The notes beneath the pieces were generated by a model. The model had not been told where the DNA came from. It did no database searches and saw only the letters and a program-made list of their open reading frames with translations. From assembly GCA_016219545.1 (NCBI GenBank), contig JACRMH010000063.1:1-64000 (forward strand): a DNA stretch of 64,000 nucleotides, written 5' to 3'. The first letter of the stretch is position 1; each line of letters starts with the position of its first letter. Source of the stretch: Chloroflexota bacterium (GTDB lineage: Bacteria > Chloroflexota > Anaerolineae > Anaerolineales > Villigracilaceae). Below, one piece after another: positions 42,758 through 51,763 of this stretch. Made by a program: the position numbers and the translations under genes.

Positions 42758-44110
42758 TTATTTGCTCACTGCCTTATCCGTTATTTCCAGCGCCTTGTCC
42801 AGCACATCCATGCCTTCTTTTAACTGCTCTTCATCAATGATCAGGGGCGGGATGATCAACACGGTATGCCAATGTGTATACAAGAACAGTCCGTGGTCTG
42901 TACAATACTTCCTCAAGGCTGTCATTTCCGGCGCAGACCCGTTCCACGGAGCCAATGGCTCTTTTGTTTTTCTATCTTTAACCAACTCGATGATGCCGAA
43001 CAGCCCGATATTGCGGACTTCGCCGATGGATGGATGCGCTTCCCCGAGGTCGGTCAACATGCGCCTCAGGACTCCGCCCATGCCTGCCGCGTGCTCGACG
43101 AGTTTATCTTCCCTCATCACGTTGATGTTGGCTACGGCCGCCGCCAGTGAAATGGGATGCGAGGTATAGGTCAGCCCGCTTTCAAAGACGTGCTCATCGA
43201 AGGCTGCAGCAATTTCAGGTCGCATTGCGACAGCGCCGAGCGGGGCGTAGGCGGAGGTGAGTCCCTTGGCCATCGTCATGATGTCAGGTACTACATCCCA
43301 ATGTTCAATTGCGAACATCTTGCCCGTGCGGCCAAAACCGCTCATCACCTCGTCCGCGATCATCACGATGCCGTATGTGCCGCACAAGGCGCGCACGCCC
43401 TGCATGTATCCCTGCGGTGGAATGATGATGCCATTTGTGCCGGTCACGGATTCCATCAAGATGGCCGCGATGGTTTCAGGACCTTCATATAAAATGATCT
43501 CTTCCAAATGGTTGAGATAATCGCGCGTGAATTCTTCTTCGCTGATGTTTGGGTTTGACCGGTGGAACGTGGAGCGATAGCGATACGGATCGAGGAAATG
43601 CACGACGCCCGGCATGGTCATCGGCTCCCACATTTGACGGCGCGGGTCGCCGGTGGCGGCCATGGCGCCCATCGTCGCGCCGTGATAGGAACGATAGCGT
43701 GTGAGAATCTTGAATCGTTTTGTATAACCACGTGCGAGTTTTATCGCGTTCTCATTCGCATCTGCACCGCCGAGTGTGAAAAGAATCTTGCTTAATTTTC
43801 CTTGTGGTGTGACATCTGCCACGGCCTTGCTGGCTATCGCGCGGATCTTGGTTGTCATGCCCGGCGCGGCATAAGGCAGTTCTGCAGCTTGATCCTGCAT
43901 GGCTTTGATGACCTTCTCGTTCCCATGCCCGATGTTGACACACATCGTCATCGAATTGAAATCAAGATAACGTTTATCGTTCACATCCCAGAAATACACA
44001 CCTTTGGCGCGTTTGACAGCAATGGGGTTTACTTTGGCTTGAGCAGACCACGTCCAGAAGACATGCTCTTTGGAAAGGGATACAATTTCATCATCGGGAA
44101 GATCAAACAT
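42758..44110 (-). CDS. class III PLP-dependent aminotransferase
   Basis: A 450-residue aminotransferase of the omega-amino-acid/acetylornithine group. Key parts: LDFNSMTMCVNIGHGNEKVI near the N-terminus, FTLGGADANENAIKLARGYT (PLP phosphate site), SYHGATMGAMAATGDPRR, IADEVMSGFGRTGKMFA (Asp binding the pyridine N), and MTMAKGLTSAYAPLGAV with the Schiff-base Lys (~287). Substrate not assigned. The ATG at 44110 has AGGA five bases upstream, and a second ATG four codons earlier is possible. Confidence 0.9.
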   Translation of the reverse strand: MFDLPDDEIVSLSKEHVFWTWSAQAKVNPIAVKRAKGVYFWDVNDKRYLDFNSMTMCVNIGHGNEKVIKAMQDQAAELPYAAPGMTTKIRAIASKAVADVTPQGKLSKILFTLGGADANENAIKLARGYTKRFKILTRYRSYHGATMGAMAATGDPRRQMWEPMTMPGVVHFLDPYRYRSTFHRSNPNISEEEFTRDYLNHLEEIILYEGPETIAAILMESVTGTNGIIIPPQGYMQGVRALCGTYGIVMIADEVMSGFGRTGKMFAIEHWDVVPDIMTMAKGLTSAYAPLGAVAMRPEIAAAFDEHVFESGLTYTSHPISLAAAVANINVMREDKLVEHAAGMGGVLRRMLTDLGEAHPSIGEVRNIGLFGIIELVKDRKTKEPLAPWNGSAPEMTALRKYCTDHGLFLYTHWHTVLIIPPLIIDEEQLKEGMDVLDKALEITDKAVSK

Positions 44111-44158
44111 GGAAGTCCTCATTTTAGATTTGCGATTTTAGATTTTATATTGTTGAAT

Positions 44159-44164
44159 TATAAT
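44159..44164 (+). promoter_or_regulatory. -10 box upstream of the P-loop kinase gene
   Basis: A perfect TATAAT 36 bases before the start codon, divergent from the aminotransferase gene. Confidence 0.5.
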
Positions 44165-44200
44165 CCCGCGCCTTATCCTTCATTTGATAAAAGGAGAATC

Positions 44201-44752
44201 ATGGAACCCTTCCCTTATCACCGCATTGTTGTTGTTGGCGCAACCTCGTCAGGCAAATCCACGCTGGCGAAAAAGCTCGCTGAGAAAATCGGCGGGGGCT
44301 TCATTGAATTGGACGCCTTGCATTGGGAACCGAACTGGCAGGAAGCAAGACCTGAAGTTTTAAGAGAGCGAGTTAAAGCGGCAACGAGTGTGCAGACTTG
44401 GGTGGTGGCAGGAAATTATCATGCTGTGCGTGATGAGATCTGGCCGAAGGCTGAGGCGATCATCTGGTTGGATTATTCACTTCCACTCGTTTTTTGGCGC
44501 TTGCTGACTCGCACAGTCCGCCGTTGGATCACACGGGAGGAATTATGGAATGGCAACCGCGAGACCTTTTGGTGGCACTTTAAAATCTGGTCTGATGATT
44601 CTCTTTTTCACTGGTTGTTCAAAACCTACTGGAGAAGGAAACGCGAATATCCAATTCTGTTTCGTCAACCTGAAAATTCGCATTTGAAGGTTATGCATTT
44701 TACAACCCCATCTGAAACGGAAGATTGGTTTAGAAATATTGAACTGAACTAA
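44201..44752 (+). CDS. adenylate kinase-like P-loop ATPase (FlaR-type)
   Basis: A 183-residue P-loop protein. The Walker A motif GATSSGKST is at ~residues 13-21. LDALHWEPNWQEARPEVLRE (~residues 38-57) is typical of the topology-modulation/FlaR-like group of small kinases. WVVAGNYHAVRDEIWPKAEAIIWLDY contains the second substrate-binding strand and Walker B-like Asp. The start at 44201 has AAGGAG upstream, and the frame is open further upstream but lies over the aminotransferase gene. Substrate unknown. Its stop overlaps the convergent neighbour by 4 bases. Confidence 0.8.
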   Translation: MEPFPYHRIVVVGATSSGKSTLAKKLAEKIGGGFIELDALHWEPNWQEARPEVLRERVKAATSVQTWVVAGNYHAVRDEIWPKAEAIIWLDYSLPLVFWRLLTRTVRRWITREELWNGNRETFWWHFKIWSDDSLFHWLFKTYWRRKREYPILFRQPENSHLKVMHFTTPSETEDWFRNIELN

Positions 44753-45252
44753 CCTGGTTTCCGCCCGACAAAAAATAAAACAATTGCTATGCCTGCCATG
44801 ACAACCAGTAGTATTTGCCAATCCAACGTGAATTGACCACGAACGAGCAGGAGCAGGCTGGCAAATAAGAGTCCGATTAGGGCAAGAAGGCTTAATCGTG
44901 CAAGACGCCGCCGTTCAATACCCTTCAATTCGTCTTTTGGCATCGCGCGGATTTGACTATGGAACTCGGTTAAGTCCCATGCGACGAGACTAAAGATCGA
45001 GGCGGCGATCATCCATCCAGAGTGAAGACCAAGCCAAAGTCCAAGAGCAGAGGCGAGCACGGTTAAGATCAATGCGACTGCCGAGAACCAGTCCCAGCGG
45101 TTGTATAAGGCGACCAGCCAAAATAATCCAAAAAACATAAACCAGCGCACAAAAACATCAAATCCTGCGAGGTAGTAACCGTATGCGAGAAAGCCGCTTC
45201 CCAATAGGATACAGATGGCGAGCGCGAAATTTGTCGGGGTTATTCTTTGCAT
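44749..45252 (-). CDS. polytopic membrane protein of unknown function
   Basis: A 167-residue protein with about six hydrophobic helices. It shares organisation with the protein at 45806-46315: a WDLTEF motif (here SLVAWDLTEFHSQI) at the centre, a charged loop with ERRRLARLSLLALIGLL, then two C-terminal helices. The two are therefore paralogs flanking the DUF309 gene. Function unknown. Confidence 0.65.
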   Translation of the reverse strand: MQRITPTNFALAICILLGSGFLAYGYYLAGFDVFVRWFMFFGLFWLVALYNRWDWFSAVALILTVLASALGLWLGLHSGWMIAASIFSLVAWDLTEFHSQIRAMPKDELKGIERRRLARLSLLALIGLLFASLLLLVRGQFTLDWQILLVVMAGIAIVLFFVGRKPG

Positions 45253-45298
45253 GGACTAAATTGTACTCGTGAAATTAACGGCATGTTATACTGCCGCA

Positions 45299-45802
45299 AT
45301 GATGGTAGATTGTGATGGCAAGTTACATCCGCAGGCGCTTGAAGGGATTCATCTTTTCAATGCAGGGGATTTCTTTGAGGCGCATGAAGCGCTTGAAACT
45401 GCATGGCGGGATGAAAAGGGTGATATTCGAAATTTGTATCAGGGAATACTACAAGTGGCGGTCTGCTTTTTGCACATCACGCGCGGAAATTATGATGGTG
45501 CGGTCAAAGTATATGGCAGAAGCATGAGATGGCTGAATGACCTTCCCGATGTGTGCAGGGGAGTGCGGGTGGCGAAGTTAAGAAATGACGCAGATGCTGT
45601 CATGAATGAATTGAAGAAATTAGGCAGGGAAAGAATCAATGAGTTTGATCCGTCGTTGTTCAAGCCTGTTGTATGGAGCGAAAAGAGGGAATGGATCTGT
45701 GACCGCTGTGGAACAAGGATGCATGAAAAGAATTGCAAAGTGACCTGTCCCAACTGCGGCAATCGTTTTGATTGCTCTGATCTGAATATATATTTTGATT
45801 AA
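45299..45802 (+). CDS. DUF309 protein with C-terminal zinc ribbon
   Basis: A 167-residue protein. DUF309 lies at ~residues 10-75, with the signature HLFNAGDFFEAHEALETAWR and YQGILQVAVCFLHI. The helix HEALETAWR carries the conserved His/Glu/Trp. The C-terminal half ends in a zinc ribbon (CDRCGTRMH, CPNCGNRF). A TATACT -10 box at 45287-45292 lies only seven bases before the ATG, so the mRNA may be leaderless, or translation may begin at the next ATG (45302). Function of DUF309 is unknown. Confidence 0.8.
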   Translation: MMVDCDGKLHPQALEGIHLFNAGDFFEAHEALETAWRDEKGDIRNLYQGILQVAVCFLHITRGNYDGAVKVYGRSMRWLNDLPDVCRGVRVAKLRNDADAVMNELKKLGRERINEFDPSLFKPVVWSEKREWICDRCGTRMHEKNCKVTCPNCGNRFDCSDLNIYFD

Positions 45803-45805
45803 CTC

Positions 45806-46315
45806 TTATAAATCAATATCATCCTCGTGCCGCCGCAGACGGTAGACGAGGGAGCTAATGCCCCAGACACCGAGCAGTGCCAGGATCACCGCACCTCCAA
45901 AGGTTAGGTTGATGCGGATGAGGGTGATGGCAAATACCCCAAGCAAACTTAATCCGATCACAAACCCAAGTTGAGTGAAATGAGTCCGCTCCATTATTTT
46001 GCGGTCTGTTGGCTCACTTGTCATTTCCAGTCGTTGAACGAATAGGGCTAAGTCCCAGGCAGCGAGTGAAAACATCACGCAGGTTAAAGCCATCCACGAG
46101 GCAATGCCTCCCCAAATGCTTGCCGCAGAAATGACTACAAATATCGCGAAGGCGGGCGAGGCGACCCAGCGGATCCTTCTTTTATGAGCAACCATCCACG
46201 CCAATCCTAGCAGGGCAATGCCAATTGCGGGAATGGGATGTCCTTGTGTTGCCATCCCAAATACAAGAATGGCTGCACCAATAAAAATGGAAACATATAT
46301 GGCGCGCCGGGTCAT
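45806..46315 (-). CDS. polytopic membrane protein, paralog of the 44.7-kb protein
   Basis: A 169-residue protein with six hydrophobic helices. The central AAWDLALFVQRLEM and the following RKIMERTHFTQLGFVIGLSLL parallel the neighbour's AWDLTEF/RRRLARLSLLALIG block. It begins inside the last codons of the DUF58 gene (overlap 4 bases) and is therefore the last gene of the MoxR/DUF58/DUF4129 operon. Function unknown. Confidence 0.65.
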   Translation of the reverse strand: MTRRAIYVSIFIGAAILVFGMATQGHPIPAIGIALLGLAWMVAHKRRIRWVASPAFAIFVVISAASIWGGIASWMALTCVMFSLAAWDLALFVQRLEMTSEPTDRKIMERTHFTQLGFVIGLSLLGVFAITLIRINLTFGGAVILALLGVWGISSLVYRLRRHEDDIDL

Positions 46316-47607
46316 CCACGACCTCCACGCCCGCTTTGCATGGCACGCAGGAAGGTGACCGGCCGGCTGAGGGAGGTGCGTGCCGCTTGTTCAAAGGGTG
46401 TGGATGTGTTCCAGTTCACCACCTGGATCCCAAACCCGCGCAGGCGGCGCAGCATGATCTCCCGTTCAAGACGTGCAATGCGCGCGGACAGTTTTAGCGA
46501 CTTGCGATCTTCAAGCCTGCTCGCTTCAAATGAGACCGGGTCTGGGCTGATGACCATAACCTGATAGCCGCTTACTTTCAATTGGGCAATGACGGGCAGA
46601 TCGTCCGCATGAAGCGGGCTGATGATAATGATCTGTGAGTTGGCCGGGAACATGCGATGCGGAATGAAAAGTGACCTGAAATTCTGGCTCTCACCGGTCC
46701 TGGCCATTGCCAGACTTTGCAGGATGCGTTCACGCTGGCGTTTGCCGTATCCGGGTGATGTCCATCTGGCGCGGTCACCGTAGATCAATAGCCCTACGCG
46801 ATTGCTTTCTGAAAGCAAGGCGGATGCAACGGACATGGCTGCAATGACAGAATCTTCGAAGAGCGAGAGATTCCCTTTTAAGTAATTGACCTCACTCCTG
46901 CCGTCCAAAACGATCCCCACATCGGCCACGCGTTCCTGTTCGTATTCGTTTGAAAATAATGCGTTGCCTTGCCGCGCCGATGCCCGCCAATTAATGTGAT
47001 GGGGCGAGTCTCCGGCTTGATATTCACGCAGACCAAAGAATTCGATCCCCGCGCCGCCCTGGTGCGCAGGAATGAGTCCTGAATATACACGTGTCTGTCG
47101 CGGACGAATGGCGATGCGCCGTATTCGTGCAACAGGTGGAAGCACAACCAGTTGTCCGCTTGTGGGCAGGGATTTGCGTTTGACCACCAATCCAAATCCG
47201 TCTTCGGCATTTACTTCAAGTTTATGAAATAGGTGGAATCCGCGCCTGCCTTGCAATGTGTATGACCATGAAATACTGCCGTGTGCCGGCAGTCTCACAA
47301 GACGGTCATTCGACCCTTCAACGACTTCCAAAAAAACTGGAAGCGGATCATGGATCAAGATCTCGCCAAGCGCCCCTCCATGGTTGGTGACGGTCAGGCT
47401 GACAGTAACTTTCTCTCCGGGCTTGACGCGTTCCGAACTCAGGATTCTCTCTGCCGAAAGATCTAGTTTCTCCGGCCCGCGCCATAAACCTGCCAGCAAA
47501 TAAACTACCAACGGCAAAGCCAGACTCAGCACGGTTCCATTAAGGGTACCAACACCGGTCAGAATGATGAAGTAGATCAAGACCGCCAGCAGAGCGATGC
47601 GACTCAT
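46312..47607 (-). CDS. DUF58-domain protein
   Basis: A 431-residue protein. Two N-terminal membrane helices (~5-45) are followed by an Ig-like stretch, the DUF58 signature (LREYQAGDSPHHINWRASAR, ~residues 190-210) and a von Willebrand A-like half (VADVGIVLDGRSEVNYL). DUF58 proteins are the usual partners of MoxR ATPases, thought to act in assembly or maturation of membrane or metal-containing complexes. It abuts the MoxR gene with a one-base overlap. Confidence 0.88.
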   Translation of the reverse strand: MSRIALLAVLIYFIILTGVGTLNGTVLSLALPLVVYLLAGLWRGPEKLDLSAERILSSERVKPGEKVTVSLTVTNHGGALGEILIHDPLPVFLEVVEGSNDRLVRLPAHGSISWSYTLQGRRGFHLFHKLEVNAEDGFGLVVKRKSLPTSGQLVVLPPVARIRRIAIRPRQTRVYSGLIPAHQGGAGIEFFGLREYQAGDSPHHINWRASARQGNALFSNEYEQERVADVGIVLDGRSEVNYLKGNLSLFEDSVIAAMSVASALLSESNRVGLLIYGDRARWTSPGYGKRQRERILQSLAMARTGESQNFRSLFIPHRMFPANSQIIIISPLHADDLPVIAQLKVSGYQVMVISPDPVSFEASRLEDRKSLKLSARIARLEREIMLRRLRGFGIQVVNWNTSTPFEQAARTSLSRPVTFLRAMQSGRGGRG

Positions 47608-48569
47608 TACATCCCTTCGACCACTGGCACTGGGGTTCTTGTTAAGACATTCGCGATGACAGAACCGGTCACATCACGTGCCACCCAATGTTCGGGAGTC
47701 AAGAGGATGCGGTGGGAGAGGATTGGTAATGCGAAATGTTTAATATCATCTGGAAGCACGAATTCACGCCCTGTCAATGCGGCATGAGCGCGCGCCATTT
47801 TTAGGAATGCCAGCGAAGCCCGCGGACTTGCGCCCACAGCCACGCGCCGGTCTGTGCGGGTACCGTGAACAAGGCGGGCGATGTAATCTTCAAGGTCGGG
47901 GTCAACATGGACGGATTCAATGGCCGCGCGCAGTCCCATTAATTTTTCAGCAGAACTGACTACACTTAGTTCCACATCATCTCGTTGGCGCGAATGACGT
48001 CTTTGGAGAATCTCTTTTTCTTCCTTTACATCAGGGTAACCTACGGAAAGCTTTAACATGAAACGATCCAATTGTGCTTCGGGCAGGGGAAATGTCCCTT
48101 CATACTCGATCGGGTTTTGAGTTGCCATTACAAGGAAAGGTTCGGGCAGGGGCATGGTCTCGCCATCGAGGGTCACTTGTCTCTCCTGCATCGCCTCCAA
48201 CAGCGCGGACTGTGTTTTCGGCGAAGCGCGGTTGATCTCATCGGCCAGTACAATGTTGGCAAAGATCGGTCCTTGCCGAAGTTGGAATTGATTATGCTCG
48301 CGGTCCAAAATATAGCCGCCAGTGATGTCTCCCGGTAAAAGGTCAGGGGTGAATTGAATGCGCTTGAAATCCAGACCCAGCACAGTCGCGAATGACCGCG
48401 CCAGCAGAGTCTTCCCAAGCCCTGGATAATCTTCCAGTAAAATATGTCCGCCGGCCAGAACAGCGGTCATGATCGTTTCCAAAAGATCTCGCTTTCCTAC
48501 AAAGGCGCGTTCAACTTCATCTATTACACTTTTTCCCGTTAGAGGCACTTCGTTTAATTTAGCGTTCAT
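47607..48569 (-). CDS. MoxR-family AAA+ ATPase
   Basis: A 320-residue AAA+ ATPase. Walker A is EDYPGLGKTLLAR (~residues 41-53), Walker B is VLADEINRASPKTQSALLEA (~105-124), the sensor-1 Asn is in MATQNPIEYEGTFPLPEAQLDRF, and sensor-2/lid is GASPRASLAFLKMARAHA. MoxR proteins are hexameric chaperones acting with DUF58/VWA partners. It overlaps the upstream gene by 11 bases, which indicates tight translational coupling. Confidence 0.92.
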   Translation of the reverse strand: MNAKLNEVPLTGKSVIDEVERAFVGKRDLLETIMTAVLAGGHILLEDYPGLGKTLLARSFATVLGLDFKRIQFTPDLLPGDITGGYILDREHNQFQLRQGPIFANIVLADEINRASPKTQSALLEAMQERQVTLDGETMPLPEPFLVMATQNPIEYEGTFPLPEAQLDRFMLKLSVGYPDVKEEKEILQRRHSRQRDDVELSVVSSAEKLMGLRAAIESVHVDPDLEDYIARLVHGTRTDRRVAVGASPRASLAFLKMARAHAALTGREFVLPDDIKHFALPILSHRILLTPEHWVARDVTGSVIANVLTRTPVPVVEGM

Positions 48570-49170
48570 CTTTTATCTCCAATTGTTCTTCAAGATAATC
48601 CACCACTTCTTCCAAGTCCATGTCCAGCGGAGTCTCTTCTTTTTTTTGAAATAATTTTGGGAGTGAATAATCGGCGAAACTGGTGTTCAGGCCGGCATCC
48701 AGATAATCATGCACCCGCGCTGGGACCGAGTCGTCTTTTGATTTATCATACCGGTTGGCTTCCTGAATAGCTTGATATACCCTGCCAAGCAGATTAGCCA
48801 ACCGCCATTTGAAATAAGTGCCGCGGGATCGTTCCTCGATCCATCGGGCGCGCGCTTCCACCGGACCGATGGACGGGCCCAGCTTTCTTTGAATTTTATT
48901 GTCCCAGAAGCGCTTGCCATAAAAACTGCCGACCGCAATATATAGTATCAATACCAATAACAAGACCCATAACACCGGCTGTGGAATGATGCTTCCGAAA
49001 ATATTGACCGACCAGACGATGTAAGAGGCCGTCGACACAATGGCGCCAACGATCGTCCTGCGGAATGAAAAGAATATAAAAGCGATCGTAATGAAACTTG
49101 CTACATAAATGGCGGACTTCCAGGCCGTTAGGGCTGGGTCTGGCATACTTTCAGAATGCTGGTCAGGCAT
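48559..49170 (-). CDS. membrane protein of the MoxR operon, unknown
   Basis: A 203-residue protein with two or three transmembrane helices (~residues 17-37, ~45-60, ~63-83) and a long cytosolic tail that ends in an acidic, probably helical stretch (LDMDLEEVVDYLEEQLEIKDE). The start is uncertain. The ATG at 49170 has AGGAGG upstream, but that sequence is also conserved coding sequence of the DUF4129 gene, so the ATG at 49146 is possible. It sits between MoxR and DUF4129 genes, a usual place for accessory membrane subunits. Confidence 0.7.
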   Translation of the reverse strand: MPDQHSESMPDPALTAWKSAIYVASFITIAFIFFSFRRTIVGAIVSTASYIVWSVNIFGSIIPQPVLWVLLLVLILYIAVGSFYGKRFWDNKIQRKLGPSIGPVEARARWIEERSRGTYFKWRLANLLGRVYQAIQEANRYDKSKDDSVPARVHDYLDAGLNTSFADYSLPKLFQKKEETPLDMDLEEVVDYLEEQLEIKDER

Positions 49171-49976
49171 TGCTTGGCCTCCTTGATCTCATCCGGCTGG
49201 ATTTCCTGCGCGCCATAGCGGACTTTTTCAAATACATGCGTGAGTCTTTGCACACCGTCACGGGGGAGCCCTGCCCGCTCCAGATATTTGGCGAACTCAG
49301 CAGGCGTCATTTCATCCTTACGGGTGAGTCCGCGGGATTCTTTTATAGCAGAGATCATGCGCTGATAGCACACGATGATAGTACTGCGCGCATCCTGATT
49401 CTCCGAGAGTTGGTTCAGGGAGGATCTTACAATATTCGCGATTTCTTCCAATTTCTTTTTGGGTTTAAATCTTGAGTTGATGATACGGTTAAGAACGAAT
49501 AAGAAGATCGCACTGACAATAATAACAACAAAAACTGTGATCCAAAACTCCAAATTTGAATTGATCGTGGGGGCTGAAAAAGACTGATGTACGCTGGCAA
49601 TTCCCGGCATTCCCGAAGAGGATTGGGTGTATTTTTCAAGCAGGGGACGCGCCATAATCAGCATGACTACAAAAATCAAAACAAAGAAGCGTAGTAACGC
49701 CATCGTCAAATCTTTGCTCAACATTGGACGCATGGGGCCGAGTAACAATAGAAAAGATATGATCAACGTGACCGGGAACAGGGCCTTCACCCATGAAGCT
49801 TGTGGAATATTTTCGCTGTGGGCTTTATCGGTAAAATCGAAAATGGTTTCCGACCATGCCATTTGTGATGAGTCAAGTTTTAGCCTGCTCAAACCCGATG
49901 CAAGCAGGATCAATCCGGTTAGTGCAACTAGTCCCAGTAGGATGATCCAGCTTCTGCTTCCAAATATTTTTTTCAT
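49128..49976 (-). CDS. DUF4129-domain membrane protein, copy 2
   Basis: A 282-residue protein. It has hydrophobic helices at ~8-28, ~65-85, ~90-110 and ~145-165 and a C-terminal DUF4129 domain (SRGLTRKDEMTPAEFAKYLE, then VQRLTHVFEKVRYGA). It closely resembles the gene upstream (49991-50851), including the start context SRSWIILL/RRVWVILL and the end EIQPDEIKEAKQCLT. This indicates tandem duplication. DUF4129 proteins are regularly linked to MoxR/DUF58 operons. Confidence 0.85.
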   Translation of the reverse strand: MKKIFGSRSWIILLGLVALTGLILLASGLSRLKLDSSQMAWSETIFDFTDKAHSENIPQASWVKALFPVTLIISFLLLLGPMRPMLSKDLTMALLRFFVLIFVVMLIMARPLLEKYTQSSSGMPGIASVHQSFSAPTINSNLEFWITVFVVIIVSAIFLFVLNRIINSRFKPKKKLEEIANIVRSSLNQLSENQDARSTIIVCYQRMISAIKESRGLTRKDEMTPAEFAKYLERAGLPRDGVQRLTHVFEKVRYGAQEIQPDEIKEAKQCLTSILKVCQTQP

Positions 49977-49990
49977 TTAAGGTTGAGTAC

Positions 49991-50851
49991 CTATGTTTGG
50001 CTTGCCTTCAAAATCATGGTCAGACATTGCGTGGCCTCCTTGATCTCATCGGGCTGAATCTCCTGCGCTCCATAGCGGACCTTTTCAAATACATGCGTTA
50101 ATCCGTGGACGCCATCATGGGGCAGACCTGCTTTCTCCAAATGTTGGGCAAACTCGGCGGGAGTCATATCCATTTCACGGGTAATGCCGCGCGATTCTTT
50201 GACGACAGAGTTCATGCGCACATAACAGCGGATGATCACATTTTTAGAAACCTTGTCTTCTGAAAGATCGTTCAAAGCGGACCGTGCGATCTCGGCAATT
50301 TCCTTGAGCTCTCTTTGAGGTTTGAACCATCTGTCCATGATACGGTTGACCACAAAATACAGGAGCACCGCAACGATGACGACAACCAGTGACGCGATCA
50401 CAAATTCCCAGGTTGAATTCACTTGAGGGGGTGAAAATTCCCCAGGCGCAGCATCTAAGCCAGATTCATTTGTAGATTGGGATTGTAAATCCTGATTAAA
50501 CAGGGGGCTGGTTTGGGCGAGGCGTCCAAAAACGACCATGGCGATGGCGGTAAACATAATATAACGCAGGAGCATTTTCAGCAGGTCTTTGCCCGTCATG
50601 GGACGCAAAGGACCCAGGAAAAGCAACAAGGTGATGACGAGCAAGACAGGCATTACATAACGGAGCCAGGATGCCGGGGGTATCTCTTCCCCATTTGTCA
50701 GGGCTGAAAAATTAAAGAGATCTTCGAGCTTTAGCATGTGAGGCGGGTCAAACTTAAATTGCTGCAACCCCGAGGCAAGAATGATCAACCCGACCAGCGA
50801 GACAACTGCCAGGAGGATGACCCAAACGCGTCTTCCAAAAAAGTCCTTCAT
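49991..50851 (-). CDS. DUF4129-domain membrane protein, copy 1
   Basis: A 286-residue paralog of the next gene, with the same helices and C-terminal DUF4129 domain (SRGITREMDMTPAEFAQHLE, VHGLTHVFEKVRYGA). The start is the ATG at 50851, with AAAGG upstream. A nine-codon N-terminal extension is possible but lacks an SD. It is first gene of the six-gene minus-strand run that continues through MoxR and DUF58. Confidence 0.85.
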   Translation of the reverse strand: MKDFFGRRVWVILLAVVSLVGLIILASGLQQFKFDPPHMLKLEDLFNFSALTNGEEIPPASWLRYVMPVLLVITLLLFLGPLRPMTGKDLLKMLLRYIMFTAIAMVVFGRLAQTSPLFNQDLQSQSTNESGLDAAPGEFSPPQVNSTWEFVIASLVVVIVAVLLYFVVNRIMDRWFKPQRELKEIAEIARSALNDLSEDKVSKNVIIRCYVRMNSVVKESRGITREMDMTPAEFAQHLEKAGLPHDGVHGLTHVFEKVRYGAQEIQPDEIKEATQCLTMILKASQT

Positions 50852-50923
50852 CACATAACCTTTTGGCAATTGTACCATTCAAGATTTTGGCTTTATACTG
50901 CATCAAATTAATCTGGAATCATC

Positions 50924-50956
50924 ATGTAGGGGCGACGCATGACGTCGCCCCTACAT
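50924..50956. repeat. short palindromic intergenic repeat, copy 4
   Basis: ATGTAGGGGCGACG and CGTCGCCCCTACAT form a perfect palindrome of 33 bases around a short centre, between the divergent DUF4129 and fabL genes. Confidence 0.75.
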
Positions 50957-50975
50957 CACAAACAGGAAAAGCCCA

Positions 50976-51749
50976 ATGAATTCCTTTCAAAACAAGATCG
51001 CCCTCGTCACCGGCTCAGGACGAGGGATCGGCAAGGCCATTGCCTTGCATTTCGCACAACACGGCGCAGACGTGGTCATCAACTTTTTCCGCAACCGCGC
51101 GCCTGCCGAAGAGACTGTTCGTGAGGTGGAGAAATTAGGCCGCCGTGCCTTACTCGTCAGGGCGGATATGGGCGACATGGATGATCTCAATCGTCTATTT
51201 GATGAAGTGGAAAAGGAATTTGGCGGGCTGGATATTTTGATCCACAATGCCGCTTCGGGATATAACCGCCCTGCGATGGAACAGAAACCCAAAGGCTGGG
51301 ATTGGACAATGAACATCAACGCGCGCGCCTTGCTCTTCTCGGCTCAACGCTGCGCGGACCTGATGCAGAAGCGCGGCGGAGGAAAGATCGTCAGCATTTC
51401 GAGCGCTGGCGCAACGAGAGTACTGCCCGATTATGTGGTCGTGGGCGCGAGCAAGGCCGCTTTAGAATCGCTGACCCGCTATCTGGGTGTCGAGTTGATC
51501 TCAAAGGGAATCAATGTCAATGCAGTGTCACCCGGCGTCGTTGAGACAGATGCGCTGCACCATTTCGCGTCAATGGGTGACCAGCAAAATATCCTGCAAA
51601 AATTCATTGAACTAGTCCCCGCAGGGCGGTTGATCACGCCCGAAGAAGTTGCCGAAGTGGTCGCGTTCCTGTGCACGCCCGCCGCATCCATGATCGTGGG
51701 GCAGACCTTGGTCATGGATGGCGGGTATTCATTGCCGATACCGAAATAG
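50976..51749 (+). CDS. fabL: enoyl-ACP reductase, FabL type (SDR family)
   Basis: A 257-residue NAD(P)H-dependent reductase of fatty-acid elongation. The Rossmann motif ALVTGSGRGIGKAIALHFAQ is near the N-terminus, and HNAASGYNRP replaces the usual NNAG. The catalytic pair is Tyr153-X6-Lys160 (YVVVGASK), the spacing of enoyl reductases rather than the YxxxK of ordinary SDRs. The C-terminal VVETDALHHF and IVGQTLVMDGGYSLP match FabL. It stands alone after a palindromic repeat. Confidence 0.85.
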   Translation: MNSFQNKIALVTGSGRGIGKAIALHFAQHGADVVINFFRNRAPAEETVREVEKLGRRALLVRADMGDMDDLNRLFDEVEKEFGGLDILIHNAASGYNRPAMEQKPKGWDWTMNINARALLFSAQRCADLMQKRGGGKIVSISSAGATRVLPDYVVVGASKAALESLTRYLGVELISKGINVNAVSPGVVETDALHHFASMGDQQNILQKFIELVPAGRLITPEEVAEVVAFLCTPAASMIVGQTLVMDGGYSLPIPK

Positions 51750-51763
51750 TGTGGCCTGAAAAA

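Noticed and set aside
43802..44200. N-terminal extension of the FlaR-like kinase
   Set aside because: It overlaps the aminotransferase gene on the other strand and lies upstream of the promoter and SD of the kinase.
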